64,000 nt of DNA from Bhargavaea changchunensis (GTDB lineage Bacteria; Bacillota; Bacilli; Bacillales_A; Planococcaceae). Below, piece by piece: positions 7,211 to 15,771 of this stretch (the stretch's first letter is position 1; the number at the start of each line of letters is the position of its first letter). The stretch lies in NCBI RefSeq assembly GCF_042665595.1, contig NZ_JBHTCT010000034.1, forward strand, positions 1 to 64,000, read 5' to 3'. Position numbers and translations under genes: made by a program. The notes under the pieces are model-generated. The model was not told the origin of the DNA, made no database searches, and saw only the letters and a program-made list of their open reading frames with translations.

Positions 7211-8323
7211 TCAGTTATTCCTTGGGTCAAACGGGCTGACCGGGCCTTCGTTTTGCGCAGGCTTGTCACCCTTATCGAGCATCCCCACGATCTTCGAGGC
7301 CATTTCGCCGTAGAGCTTGCCTGTCGGATGATCTTCGGCGTAAACGGACGGAGCGAAGTCGTTTTCATCCCAGTCCGGCTGGCCGAGCGGAATCTGGCCA
7401 AGCAGTTCGGTGCGGAGCTCTTCGGCCAGTTTCGGGCCGCCGCCCTTGCCGAAGACGTATTCCTTCTCGCCCGACTTGGACTCGAACCACGACATATTCT
7501 CGACAACGCCGAGAATTTCATGTTCGGTCTTGAGCGCCATCGCGCCCGCGCGCGCTGCGACAAATGCAGCTGTCGGGTGAGGCGTCGTGACGATGAGTTC
7601 CTTGGAAGTCGGCAGCATCTGGTGAACGTCGAGTGCCACGTCGCCAGTGCCCGGAGGCAGGTCGAGAAGGAGGAAGTCAAGTTCGCCCCACTCCACATCC
7701 CGGAAGAACTGATCAAGCACCTTGCCGAGCATCGGCCCGCGCCAGACGACCGGTGCGTTCTGGTCGACGAAGAAGTCCATCGAGATGACCTTCACGCCAA
7801 AGCGCTCGACCGGGATGATCGAATTGCCGCGGACAACCGGGTTCTGCTCGATGCCCATCATGTTCGGTACGCTGAAGCCATAGATATCGGCATCGACGAG
7901 GCCGACTTTCTTGCCCATGCGCGCAAGCGCGACGGCGAGGTTGACGGAAACCGTCGACTTGCCAACGCCGCCCTTGCCCGATGCAACGGAGATGATCTGC
8001 ACTTTGTTCAGCGGGGACAGGATATCCTGCGCCTCGGAAACGTCCGCAGTGCCGCGGAACTCTTCAAGCTTTTCAGCCGGCAGTTCTTCGAAGCGGATGC
8101 CGACCGTCTTCACGCCGGCTTTTTTCAGCGTGTCGACGACTTTCATCTGGAGCTGCATCTGCTCGGCGTTGTTGATCTTGGCAATCGCGAGCTTAACGCT
8201 CACGTGTTCTTTTTCTTCCTTGATCGAGACTTCGGTGATGCCGCCGGTCTCGTCCAGTGTACGGTGAAGGAACGGGTCCTGAAGCGCGCCGACCAGTTCC
8301 CGGACTTGTTGTTCATTGATCAA
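7211..8323 (-). CDS. salA: Mrp/NBP35-type P-loop ATPase SalA
   Basis: 370 residues. N-terminal MIP18/DUF59 domain (1-95) followed by a deviant Walker A ATPase: ISVASGKGGVGKSTVS at 111-126, DADIYG, WRGPMLGK and LLLDLPPGTGD. In most bacteria Mrp carries or inserts Fe-S clusters. In B. subtilis the gene at this locus (ybaL, SalA) also lowers ScoC levels and so raises exoprotease expression. The neighbouring cwlD and gerD support the orthologue call. GGGAGTG precedes the ATG. Monocistronic, with its own terminator. Confidence 0.9.
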   Translation of the reverse strand: MINEQQVRELVGALQDPFLHRTLDETGGITEVSIKEEKEHVSVKLAIAKINNAEQMQLQMKVVDTLKKAGVKTVGIRFEELPAEKLEEFRGTADVSEAQDILSPLNKVQIISVASGKGGVGKSTVSVNLAVALARMGKKVGLVDADIYGFSVPNMMGIEQNPVVRGNSIIPVERFGVKVISMDFFVDQNAPVVWRGPMLGKVLDQFFRDVEWGELDFLLLDLPPGTGDVALDVHQMLPTSKELIVTTPHPTAAFVAARAGAMALKTEHEILGVVENMSWFESKSGEKEYVFGKGGGPKLAEELRTELLGQIPLGQPDWDENDFAPSVYAEDHPTGKLYGEMASKIVGMLDKGDKPAQNEGPVSPFDPRNN

Positions 8324-8395
8324 TTTCAGACACTCCCAATCCGGTCATTTCTGCCTACATTATACCATAGGGAAATACCGAATCGAGCAGACGGC

Positions 8396-9121
8396 TCACT
8401 GGACGTCCTGCGACAGATAATCCGATACGCCGTCCGCGATGGCTGTGGCCATTTTCTTCTGATAACCCTTGTCAGTCAGCAGGCCCCGCTCTTCCGGATT
8501 GCTCAGGAAACCGGTCTCGATCAGCACGGCAGGCGTCGGCACTTTCTTCAACAGATATACCTGCCGCACGGCAAGCGCCTCCCGCTCCGTGTTCTTCACG
8601 TTCTCGACGATAGAACCCTGCACCGCCTTTGCGAGCAGTTCGCTTCTCGGATGCCCTTCCTGATGGTAAAACACCTGTGCCCCGCGCCACTTTGCCTCCG
8701 GAACCGCGTTGCCATGGATGCTCAGGAACATGTCCGGCTCCTCATCAAGCGCAATCTGCTCACGCAACTTCAGGTCCGCCATTTTCCTTGCGCGGATCGA
8801 CGGGAAATCCTTGCCCGGCTCCCGCTCCGCGAGCGCATCTCCGCTCTTTGTGCGCGTCATGATGACAGTCGCGCCTTTTTTCTTCAGCTGCTTCTCCAAC
8901 TCCTTTGCGATCGCCAGGTTGATATCGCCTTCGATGATATCTCCCGAAGATGCTCCCCCATCCGGCCCCCCGTGTCCCGGATCAATCACGACCTTCACCC
9001 CGCCCATCGGCTCCGGCAGGAAAAAGTCGCGATCGGACGCGAACGTCTCATAAGCCAGGAACGCCGCCGACGCGATCAGGATAAATGCAAGAACCACTAC
9101 CCGCTTCTTAAACTTCCCCAT
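8396..9121 (-). CDS. cwlD: N-acetylmuramoyl-L-alanine amidase CwlD (spore cortex)
   Basis: 241 residues: membrane anchor at 8-28, then an Amidase_3 domain with zinc ligands in VVIDPGHGGPDGG (His), INLAIAKELEKQL (Glu), FLSIHGNA (His) and the catalytic end VLIETGFLSN. CwlD with PdaA makes muramic-delta-lactam in the spore cortex, the mark read by germination lytic enzymes. Order salA-cwlD is as in Bacillus. AGGCGGTGA lies upstream of the ATG. Confidence 0.92.
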   Translation of the reverse strand: MGKFKKRVVVLAFILIASAAFLAYETFASDRDFFLPEPMGGVKVVIDPGHGGPDGGASSGDIIEGDINLAIAKELEKQLKKKGATVIMTRTKSGDALAEREPGKDFPSIRARKMADLKLREQIALDEEPDMFLSIHGNAVPEAKWRGAQVFYHQEGHPRSELLAKAVQGSIVENVKNTEREALAVRQVYLLKKVPTPAVLIETGFLSNPEERGLLTDKGYQKKMATAIADGVSDYLSQDVQ

Positions 9122-9217
9122 GCGTAACGGTCACCGCCTTTTTCACCATCATACGCCGGTGGTGGACCGGCTATGCTTGGACCGGGAGACGGGCGGTGCG
9201 GGTGAATTTATGGTGTC

Positions 9218-9314
9218 GCCGCGAATCTTGAGGTTGCGGCCGTGAATTCCCGCGTTGCCGACGCGAAACTTCGAGTTGCGGTCGCGAAATCCCAGGTTGC
9301 AGTCGCGAACTCCC
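9218..9314. repeat. Tandem array 2: five units, 21-bp period, core GTTGCGGTCGCGAA
   Basis: Units start at 9218, 9239, 9260, 9281 and 9302, each reading roughly G(C/T)CGCGAA followed by a variable stretch and GGTTGC. It fills the gap between cwlD and the rhodanese terminator. No open frame with a ribosome binding site uses it. Confidence 0.8.
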
Positions 9315-9330
9315 ATCCACGCTCCATAAG

Positions 9331-9362
9331 AAAAACCGGCGCACCCAAAAAGGTGCGCCGGT
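9331..9362 (-). terminator. Terminator of the glnA-rhodanese unit
   Basis: Minus strand ACCGGCGCACC/GGTGCGCCGGT with 6-base loop, then TTTTTC. Confidence 0.92.
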
Positions 9363-9370
9363 CCGTCCGG

Positions 9371-9670
9371 TCAGGCGATGGTTTCGCCTTCCCATTCCAG
9401 CATGCCGCCGGTCATATTGGTCACGTTGTAGCCGTTGCCGCCAAGGAAGTTGCACGCCATCGAGCTGCGGTTGCCTGAGCGGCAGATGATGATGTATTCC
9501 TTGTCCGCGTCCAGCTCCCCGAGCCTCTCGGGCAATTCCATGAGCGGAATATGGACCGCGCCGGGGATCATGCCGGCCGCGACTTCTTCGTGCTCGCGGA
9601 CGTCGATCATGTTCGGCTGCTCGCCTGCATCGAGTCGTGCTTCCAGGTCTTTCGTCGAAATTTCGTTCAT
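9371..9670 (-). CDS. Single-domain rhodanese-like protein
   Basis: 99 residues. Active-site loop IICRSGNRSS with Cys63, and the CH2A-like VREHEEV at 24-30. Rhodaneses carry sulfane sulfur as a cysteine persulfide between donors and acceptors in the cytoplasm. It follows glnA by 31 bases on the same strand and shares its terminator, but no functional tie to glutamine synthesis is known. AGGAGGG precedes the ATG. Confidence 0.9.
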   Translation of the reverse strand: MNEISTKDLEARLDAGEQPNMIDVREHEEVAAGMIPGAVHIPLMELPERLGELDADKEYIIICRSGNRSSMACNFLGGNGYNVTNMTGGMLEWEGETIA

Positions 9671-9701
9671 CGCAATCCCTCCTGCGGTTTATTGTAGCGT
9701 A

Positions 9702-11036
9702 TCAGTACATCTTCATGTACTGCTCGCGCTCCCACGGGTGGACGGTTATGCGGTACTGCTCCCACTCCATGCGCTTGGCGTCCATATAGTTTTTGTAGAT
9801 ATGGCTGCCGAGCGCCTCGCGGATCGTTTCATCCGTTGCGAGGGCATTAAGTGCATGGTCGAGGTCGGTCGGCAGTGTTCCGATGCCTGCCTCTTCCAGT
9901 TCCTCCGGTGTCATCTCATACAGGTTGCGGTCGACCGGCGCCGGGACGTCAAGGTCCCGCTTGATGCCGTCGAGGCCGGCCTTCAGGATGACCGCCAGTG
10001 CCAGGTACGGGTTCGCGGACGGGTCGACGGAACGGACTTCAATCCGTGTGGACAGGCCCCGAGACGCCGGAATCCGGACGAGCGGGCTGCGGTTCTGCGC
10101 GCTCCACGCCACATAGCTCGGCGCCTCATAGCCTGGTACAAGCCGCTTGTAGGAGTTGACGGTCGGGTTCGTGACCGCGGTGAAGTTGCGGACATGCTCA
10201 AGGACGCCCGCCATGAACTTGTAGGCGGTCTCGCTCAGCTTCATCTGTCCTGCTTCGTCGAAGAACGCGTTCTCGTCGCCCTTGAACAGAGAGATGTTGC
10301 AGTGCATGCCGGAGCCCGCGACGCCGAACAGCGGCTTTGGCATAAATGTCGCATGCAGGCCATGTTTGCGCGCGATCGTCTTGACGACAAGCTTGAACGT
10401 CTGGATATTGTCGCATGCGGCAAGTGCGTCTGCGTATTTGAAGTCGATCTCATGCTGTCCCGGTGCCACTTCGTGGTGGGACGCCTCGATCTCAAAGCCC
10501 ATCTCCTCAAGCTCGAGCACGATATCCCTGCGGCAGTTTTCGCCGAGGTCGGTCGGCGCGAGGTCGAAGTAGCCGCCGTTGTCATTCAGCTCAAGCGTCG
10601 GCTGCAGGTTGTGGTCCAGCTTGAACAGGAAAAACTCCGGCTCAGGCCCGAGGTTGAAGTGGGTGAAGCCCATTTCTTCCATCTCTTTCAGAACGCGTTT
10701 CAGATTATTCCTCGGGTCCCCCTCGAACGGCGTGCCGTCCGCCTTGGAGATGTCGCAGATCAGCCGCGCGACCTTGCCCTTGCCGGTTGTCCACGGGAAC
10801 ACCATCCACGTGTCGAGATCCGGGATCAGGTACATATCGGACTCCTCGATGCGCACAAAGCCTTCGATCGAAGAGCCGTCGAACATCATCTTGTTGTCGA
10901 GCGCCTTGTCGAGCTGGCTGACCGGGATCTCCACATTCTTGATCGTGCCAAGCACGTCGGTGAATTGGAGGCGGATGAAATTCACATTGTCTTCCTCAAC
11001 AAACTTCCAGATGTCATCGCGTGTATACTTGCCCAT
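9702..11036 (-). CDS. glnA: Glutamine synthetase, class I-alpha
   Basis: 444 residues, the usual length. Joins ammonia to glutamate with ATP. Seen: MMFDGSSIEGFVRIEESDM with Arg62 (the residue linked to glutamine/AMP feedback in B. subtilis GS), NLGPEPEFFLF, EVAPGQHEIDFKY, GSGMHCNISL and NRSPLVRIPASRG. As in other Bacillales enzymes there is no adenylylation loop. No glnR lies beside it, unlike the usual glnRA operon, so this may be a second copy or a relocated gene. AAAGGAG precedes the ATG. Confidence 0.95.
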   Translation of the reverse strand: MGKYTRDDIWKFVEEDNVNFIRLQFTDVLGTIKNVEIPVSQLDKALDNKMMFDGSSIEGFVRIEESDMYLIPDLDTWMVFPWTTGKGKVARLICDISKADGTPFEGDPRNNLKRVLKEMEEMGFTHFNLGPEPEFFLFKLDHNLQPTLELNDNGGYFDLAPTDLGENCRRDIVLELEEMGFEIEASHHEVAPGQHEIDFKYADALAACDNIQTFKLVVKTIARKHGLHATFMPKPLFGVAGSGMHCNISLFKGDENAFFDEAGQMKLSETAYKFMAGVLEHVRNFTAVTNPTVNSYKRLVPGYEAPSYVAWSAQNRSPLVRIPASRGLSTRIEVRSVDPSANPYLALAVILKAGLDGIKRDLDVPAPVDRNLYEMTPEELEEAGIGTLPTDLDHALNALATDETIREALGSHIYKNYMDAKRMEWEQYRITVHPWEREQYMKMY

Positions 11037-11093
11037 TTTCAGCCACTCTCCTTTTACAGTTGTTGCAACGGCGCCCGGCCATCACATTTTTTT

Positions 11094-11122
11094 ATCATAC
11101 TGTCGGAAAAGGGCATAAGCAA
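11094..11122 (-). promoter_or_regulatory. Promoter of glnA
   Basis: Minus strand -35 TTGCTT (11117-11122), 17-bp spacer, -10 TATGAT (11094-11099). I see no full GlnR/TnrA box beside it. The 11037-11431 gap otherwise holds one terminator and array 3. Confidence 0.7.
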
Positions 11123-11182
11123 GAAGTATTTCAGGAATTTAATTGAAAAAATGAGATTAATATTCCCATACAAAGACAAAAG

Positions 11183-11211
11183 AAAAACCCTTCCCCATAA
11201 TTGGGAAAAGG
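11183..11211 (-). terminator. Terminator downstream of ogt
   Basis: Minus strand CCTTTTCCCAATTATGGGGAAGG then GTTTTTC; it ends transcripts coming through array 3 before the glnA promoter. Confidence 0.8.
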
Positions 11212-11320
11212 ATGAAAATGGTAGCGTTTCATTTCCCTTATTCTGCCTGCGGACAGAAAGGGAGCGGGCAATCAGAATAGCACAGAGATTGATTCCGGAC
11301 AAGCGTCCATTTATGAAAGT

Positions 11321-11425
11321 GCCTGGTCTTTCGTTGTCTCCGCATGGACTCTCAGGGGAGTCGCCTGGTCTTTCGTGATCTCCGCCTGTACTCTTAACCG
11401 CTTTGCCTGGTCTTTCGCTGTCCTT
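11321..11425. repeat. Tandem array 3: five units, 21-bp period, core GCCTGGTCTTTCG
   Basis: Units start at 11321, 11342, 11363, 11384 and 11405. Units 1, 3 and 5 are nearly identical, units 2 and 4 are diverged (GCATGGACTCTC, GCCTGTACTCTT), giving an apparent 42-bp super-period. It abuts the 3' end of the ogt gene. Confidence 0.8.
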
Positions 11426-11431
11426 GTCCGC

Positions 11432-11935
11432 TTATTCTGCCGCTTCCAGCGCGAGCAGCCGCTCCTTCATCGACAGCCCGCCCCGGAATCCGGTGAGCTT
11501 TCCGTTTTTGCCGATGACCCGGTGGCACGGGACAAGCATGAGGACGGGGTTGGCTCCGATGGCGGCGGCGACGGCACGGACGGCGGTCGGGTGCCCGATG
11601 CGCTCCGCGATGTCGGAGTATGTCACTGTCTCGCCGCACGGAATGTCCCGGAGCGCCTGCCAGACTTTCTGCTGGAACGGAGTGCCTCCGAGATCGACCG
11701 GCAAGTCAAACTCGGTCCGTCCGCCGTCAAAGTATTCGCCAAGCTGTTTCCTGTACGGATCAAGTGCTCTGTCGTCGCGGATCAGTTCAGCTCCTGGGCG
11801 ACGCGCGCCTGCCCACTCCTCGAGCTCATCGAAGCCGCGACCTTCCGAGCCGATCCAGCAGAGCCCCTTGTCCGTCGCTGCGATGATGAGGTCCCAGTCC
11901 CCCTGCTGAAGCTGTGACCAGCGGATTGTTCCCAT
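11432..11935 (-). CDS. ogt: Methylated-DNA--[protein]-cysteine S-methyltransferase
   Basis: 167 residues. Takes the methyl group from O6-methylguanine onto its own cysteine in the PCHRVIGKNG motif (Cys near residue 138); GTPFQQKVWQALRDIPCGET is the conserved start of the DNA-binding domain. The N-terminal domain is short and lacks the Ada zinc site, so this is an Ogt/Dat-type repair protein. GGGGAGGATG precedes the ATG. A 14-bp palindrome lies 70 bases upstream. Confidence 0.93.
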   Translation of the reverse strand: MGTIRWSQLQQGDWDLIIAATDKGLCWIGSEGRGFDELEEWAGARRPGAELIRDDRALDPYRKQLGEYFDGGRTEFDLPVDLGGTPFQQKVWQALRDIPCGETVTYSDIAERIGHPTAVRAVAAAIGANPVLMLVPCHRVIGKNGKLTGFRGGLSMKERLLALEAAE

Positions 11936-12004
11936 CGTTCATCCTCCCCTTTTGTTGTTGGTGACCCCCATTATACAGCAATCTTTTTCGGGATTTCTCG
12001 CCAT

Positions 12005-12018
12005 ATTTCCCGGGAAAT
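12005..12018. promoter_or_regulatory. 14-bp perfect palindrome ATTTCCCGGGAAAT
   Basis: Lies between ogt and the phn operon end. The same 14 bases occur again at 34264-34277. It may be an operator for an unidentified regulator. Confidence 0.4.
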
Positions 12019-12041
12019 GAATCGAAAGCTGTCGGAAATCA

Positions 12042-12071
12042 GAAAATCCCCTCTCCGCAAAGAGAAGGGAT
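12042..12071 (-). terminator. Terminator of the phnDCEE operon
   Basis: Minus strand ATCCCTTCTCT/GGAGAGGGGAT around a TTGC loop, then TTTTC. Confidence 0.85.
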
Positions 12072-12080
12072 GATGCGGCA

Positions 12081-12932
12081 TCAGCCCGCCGAATAGACGC
12101 GGCTCTTGAGACGTGTCGAGAACACTTCGAGCACGATGGCGACGATAAGGATCATATACGTGATCATGCCGACTTCGCGCAGGTCGAAGTAGAAGCCGGA
12201 TGCCATGAAGAGTTCGAAACCGATGCCGCCCGCTCCGGCGGCCGCACCCATTGCGACAGCCACCGAGAAGTTGATCTCGAAGCGGAGGAAGGTCCATGAC
12301 AGAAGATAGGTGAATGTGGATGGCAGCACGCCGTGGACGACGGTCTGCCACCAGCCGGCGCCCGTAGAGCGGAGCGCCTCCAGAATCTTCGGGTCAACTT
12401 CCTCGAAAGCTTCCGAGAAGGCCTTCACAAGATAAGCGACCGAGTGGAACAGCATTCCGAGGACGGCAGCTTCACTGCCGAGTCCCGCCGCAATGGCGAA
12501 AATCAGGACCCAGAGCACCGTGGGCACCGCGCGGACAAACGCGACGACGACTCGGATCGATTTGGACAGCCAGGGGACGCTCAGGTTTTCCGCGGCGCCG
12601 AGCGCCAGGAAAAAGGCGAATACCGCGCCGAACACCGTGGCGAGCGCGCCGAGCCCGAGTGTGATGGCGACCTGCATGGCCGCCTCGCCCCAGCCGAAGT
12701 GGCTGAGCTTCGGCTCCAGGAACATGGCTTTCAGGTTATAGAGGGTCTCCGGAATCGCCTGGAGCGGCCGGAAGCCGGTGTAGTCGAAGAAGAAAAAGGC
12801 GAGGATCGTCAGTGCGCCGAGCGTCCAGAGCGTCGAACGGAGGACGAGGCTGACCCGGTTGCCGGAACGGATGTTGATCTTGCCCGCCCGGGTTCGCCGG
12901 ATGACGGTCGGTTGTCGGGTTATCTGCTGCAT
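12081..12932 (-). CDS. phnE: Phosphonate ABC transporter permease PhnE (second subunit)
   Basis: 283 residues, about six membrane helices, with the EAA loop EALRSTGAGWWQTVVHGVLP that docks on the ATPase PhnC. It begins ATG exactly after the TAA of the upstream permease gene, so the two are translationally coupled. Together they form the membrane channel that imports alkylphosphonates delivered by PhnD. Two PhnE genes are common in Gram-positive phn transporters. Last gene of the operon. Confidence 0.9.
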   Translation of the reverse strand: MQQITRQPTVIRRTRAGKINIRSGNRVSLVLRSTLWTLGALTILAFFFFDYTGFRPLQAIPETLYNLKAMFLEPKLSHFGWGEAAMQVAITLGLGALATVFGAVFAFFLALGAAENLSVPWLSKSIRVVVAFVRAVPTVLWVLIFAIAAGLGSEAAVLGMLFHSVAYLVKAFSEAFEEVDPKILEALRSTGAGWWQTVVHGVLPSTFTYLLSWTFLRFEINFSVAVAMGAAAGAGGIGFELFMASGFYFDLREVGMITYMILIVAIVLEVFSTRLKSRVYSAG

Positions 12933-13718
12933 TTACAGGATCACCTTCCGGATTCTCGTCGAGAGTAGTTCAATCAGGATGACAGACAGCACGATCGTGA
13001 TCGTGATCAGCGCGACCACCTCGTAGTTCATCGTCTTATAGTACATATCGAACATATAGCCGATTCCCGTGCCCGTCAGGATGCCGACCAGTGTGGCGCT
13101 TCGGATGTTCGTCTCGATCATGAACAGCACCCAGCTGACCATCTGCGGAAGGCCCTGCGGCACCACGGCTTTGCTGACAATCTGCCAGTACGTCGCACCG
13201 GTCGCCCGCAGCGCCTCGACAGACCCGAGTGCCGCTTCATCGATCGTTTCGATAAAGGCCCTGGTCAGGAAACCGACCGTGCCGACGAACAGGGCCAGAA
13301 ATCCGGTCACCGAGTTCTGGCCGAAGGAAAGGAGAAGAATCAGCGACCAGGCCACGACCGGGATGTTCCGGGAAAGCGAGGCGACAAAGCGTGACACGGC
13401 ACCGAACGCCCGGTTCACCATCGTCGTCTTCGAGCCCATGATCGCTAGGAACAGCGACAATGCAGCGGCGATCGTTGTGGCAGCAATCGACATGAAGACC
13501 GTCTCGATCAGCTTGCCCATGATGTCGGGAAGTTTGCCGAGCGCCTCCCCGTCCACGAGCAGATTGGAGGCCATCCACACCATTGCCCCCGGAACTGCTT
13601 CAAGACTGCTGACGAAGCCGTAGTCGGTGACCCATGCGGACAGATAAGTGAGGACGATGACCCCAAGGAAAAGCATCGTCATCTGGAATTTTCGTTTTTT
13701 CAGCACGGTTTCATTCAT
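12933..13718 (-). CDS. phnE: Phosphonate ABC transporter permease PhnE (first subunit)
   Basis: 261 residues, six predicted helices, EAA loop EALRATGATYWQIVSKAVVPQ near residue 170. Pairs with the next permease to form the phosphonate channel. It follows phnC by 13 bases. Confidence 0.9.
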   Translation of the reverse strand: MNETVLKKRKFQMTMLFLGVIVLTYLSAWVTDYGFVSSLEAVPGAMVWMASNLLVDGEALGKLPDIMGKLIETVFMSIAATTIAAALSLFLAIMGSKTTMVNRAFGAVSRFVASLSRNIPVVAWSLILLLSFGQNSVTGFLALFVGTVGFLTRAFIETIDEAALGSVEALRATGATYWQIVSKAVVPQGLPQMVSWVLFMIETNIRSATLVGILTGTGIGYMFDMYYKTMNYEVVALITITIVLSVILIELLSTRIRKVIL

Positions 13719-13731
13719 GTTGTCAGGCTCC

Positions 13732-14508
13732 TCAGACAGTGATCAGTTCGCGGGTCTCCACGGCGGTTTTCATGCCGTAGATTTCATCGGTGAAGCTTTC
13801 CGACAGCAAGAGGCTCGGTCCGTCAAAGACCACTTCGCCCTTTTTCAGCCCGATGACCCGGTTCGCATAGTCTTTCGCCACATCCACTTGGTGGAGGTTG
13901 ACGATGCACGTGATGCCGAACTCGATGGAGATTGTTTTCAGGTGGTCCATGATCACCTTGGACGAGTTCGGGTCGAGCGAGGCGATCGGCTCATCGCAGA
14001 GGATGATTTTCGGGTCCTGGATCAGTGCCCGGCAGATGCCGACGCGCTGTTGCTGGCCGCCGCTCAGCTGATCACACCGCTTATAGGCGTGTTCGGCGAT
14101 GCCGAGCTTTTCCAGAAGCTCAAACGCCTTCTGCTTTTCCGCTTCCGTGAACCGTCCGAGGACTCCCTGCAGGGTCGACTTGTACCCGAAGCGGCCGTGC
14201 AGGACATTTTCGATGACGGTCAGCCTCGGGACGAGGTTATAGTGCTGGAAAACCATGCCGATGTGCTTGCGGACATCCCGCAGGCCTTTCTTGTTCTGGG
14301 CCCCGACGTCCTTGCCGTCGAAGAACACCTGTCCCTCTGCGATGTCGACCATCCGGTTCAGGCAGCGAAGCATCGTGGACTTCCCCGCCCCCGAAGGGCC
14401 GATCACCGCGACAAACTCCCCTGCTTCAACTGAAAACGAAACATCCTTCAGAATCGGATTACCCGGCTGGTAGGACTTCGTCAGACCGTTCACTTCCAGT
14501 AATGGCAC
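13732..14508 (-). CDS. phnC: Phosphonate ABC transporter ATP-binding protein PhnC
   Basis: 258 residues. Walker A GPSGAGKST at 37-45, Q-loop GMVFQHYNLV, signature LSGGQQQR, Walker B IILCDEPIASLDP, H-loop VNLHQVD. It powers import of phosphonates through the two PhnE subunits. The GTG start is preceded by AAGGAG. The GLTKSYQPGNPILKDVSF opening fits PhnC rather than PhnK/L. Confidence 0.93.
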   Translation of the reverse strand: MPLLEVNGLTKSYQPGNPILKDVSFSVEAGEFVAVIGPSGAGKSTMLRCLNRMVDIAEGQVFFDGKDVGAQNKKGLRDVRKHIGMVFQHYNLVPRLTVIENVLHGRFGYKSTLQGVLGRFTEAEKQKAFELLEKLGIAEHAYKRCDQLSGGQQQRVGICRALIQDPKIILCDEPIASLDPNSSKVIMDHLKTISIEFGITCIVNLHQVDVAKDYANRVIGLKKGEVVFDGPSLLLSESFTDEIYGMKTAVETRELITV

Positions 14509-14551
14509 TGAAAAAACTCCTTTGCTTTATAGGATGGCCGTGGCACAATGA

Positions 14552-14583
14552 CCCGCCGGCCGGCAAATAGCCGTTCCGGCGGG
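14552..14583 (-). promoter_or_regulatory. Hairpin without T-tract between phnD and phnC
   Basis: Stem CCCGCCGG/CCGGCGGG with an inner GGC/GCC pair. There is no run of T, so it looks like an mRNA-stabilising or partial-stop structure that lets the binding protein be made in excess over the rest of the transporter. Confidence 0.6.
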
Positions 14584-14599
14584 CCGGGAACTCAGCAAC

Positions 14600-15628
14600 T
14601 CAGTTGGAAAGCTCGCGGATCGGGTCAAACCAGCTGTCTTCCACTTCCACGAAACGCTCGCCTTCCGTCTTCTTGAAGAGGCCGGACGCTTCCGAGTCTG
14701 CCGGTACGAAGACATCCTCATTTTCAGCCATTTCATCAGATGTGAAGGCATCTCGGATCTTGTTGAAGTCCTCTTCGCTCAGCACTTCCGTGTTGGCGAC
14801 AAACGGAGCGTTCAGGACAGGCGTCACGCTGATGAGCACAAACTCTTCTCCCGGTACGGTGTGGAACGGCTCGGCTGCCCCGTCCTTGACTCGGTAGACC
14901 GATCCCGGTGTGTTTTCTTCACCTTCGGCCACTTCCACATAGTTATCCACGCAAGTATCGCAGAATGCCGCTGCATCAACGGTTCCTTTAAGCAGGTTGA
15001 CTGCAGAACCCTGGTGGGAGCCGCCGAACTGGACCTGTTCAAAGAACGGGCCTCCCTCCATCAGGTCTTCCTCGCTCAGCCCCTTGTCGGAGAAGTGATT
15101 CAGAATCGAAGACGAAGGAACGACAAAGCCGGAAGTCGAGCTGTTCGAGACGAAGGAGAACGACTTTCCTTCGATCGGATCGATCTTATAGCCGTCGCCG
15201 TCTTTGTACTCATCGGCATTTTCCTTCTCGACTGCGATCCAGGAATGGTACTTGGCGTCATCGAGCGTGCCGGACGGGCCGGTCGGCACGGCCAGCGGTT
15301 CGATGGCTTCGTTGCCTTCCTTTGCCTCGATGTAGCCCTGCGCACCCATGAAGGCGAGTTCGGCATTGTTGTTGACGATTGTTTCGATTGCGATGGCATA
15401 GTCCGTCGTCAGATGGTGCTTGACTTCTTTGCCGGTGGCTTCGCCGACCGCTTCGCCCACTGCATCACGGGCACCCTTCAGATCGTTCCCGGATTCGTTC
15501 GGATACCAGACGATGTCGACCACGTCGTCTCCCTTGTCTGCGCTTTGCGCATCTCCTTCCGAACAAGCTCCCAACAGTGCTGCAGTGGCTGCGGCCGCAA
15601 GCAGCAGCCCGAATCGTTTTTTCATCAT
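14600..15628 (-). CDS. phnD: Phosphonate-binding lipoprotein PhnD
   Basis: 342 residues with lipobox LLGAC (Cys22). Solute-binding domain of the PhnD/PtxB type: DIVWYPNESG, ELAFMGAQGYIEA, FSFVSNSSTSGFVVPSS (the ligand-binding Ser/Thr loop) and DAAAFCDTCVDNYVE. It captures alkylphosphonates outside the membrane. AAGGGGATCGG precedes tandem ATGs. It has its own candidate Pho box, separate from the lyase operon upstream. Confidence 0.92.
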   Translation of the reverse strand: MMKKRFGLLLAAAATAALLGACSEGDAQSADKGDDVVDIVWYPNESGNDLKGARDAVGEAVGEATGKEVKHHLTTDYAIAIETIVNNNAELAFMGAQGYIEAKEGNEAIEPLAVPTGPSGTLDDAKYHSWIAVEKENADEYKDGDGYKIDPIEGKSFSFVSNSSTSGFVVPSSSILNHFSDKGLSEEDLMEGGPFFEQVQFGGSHQGSAVNLLKGTVDAAAFCDTCVDNYVEVAEGEENTPGSVYRVKDGAAEPFHTVPGEEFVLISVTPVLNAPFVANTEVLSEEDFNKIRDAFTSDEMAENEDVFVPADSEASGLFKKTEGERFVEVEDSWFDPIRELSN

Positions 15629-15734
15629 CCGATCCCCTTTTCCTGATGTTTTGGCCTTTCCTTAATGCAGATCCTGCGTGGTTCAGCTTCATTGAAGCAT
15701 GGAACCGGGGTGCAGGGCTATGGTTTGTCCCGCT

Positions 15735-15771
15735 TCTTTAGACTGTTTTAAGAATGTTTACAAGACATTAA
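15735..15771 (-). promoter_or_regulatory. Candidate Pho box of phnDCEE
   Basis: Four TTAACA-like repeats on the minus strand (TTAATG, TAAACA, TAAAAC, TAAAGA) at 10-11-bp steps, the spacing of PhoP sites in Bacillus. It overlaps the last codons of the PHP gene. Confidence 0.6.

Noticed and set aside
7064..9127. A 687-codon open frame opposite salA and cwlD
   Set aside because: It covers two clear conserved genes on the other strand and begins inside repeat array 1.
9702..11036. Search for a glnR gene and GlnR/TnrA boxes around glnA
   Set aside because: No regulator gene is adjacent, and no site with the TGTNAN7TNACA pattern was found in the upstream gap.
9435..11378. A 647-codon open frame opposite glnA
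   Set aside because: Antisense shadow of glutamine synthetase caused by GC-rich third positions; no start signal and no recognisable protein.
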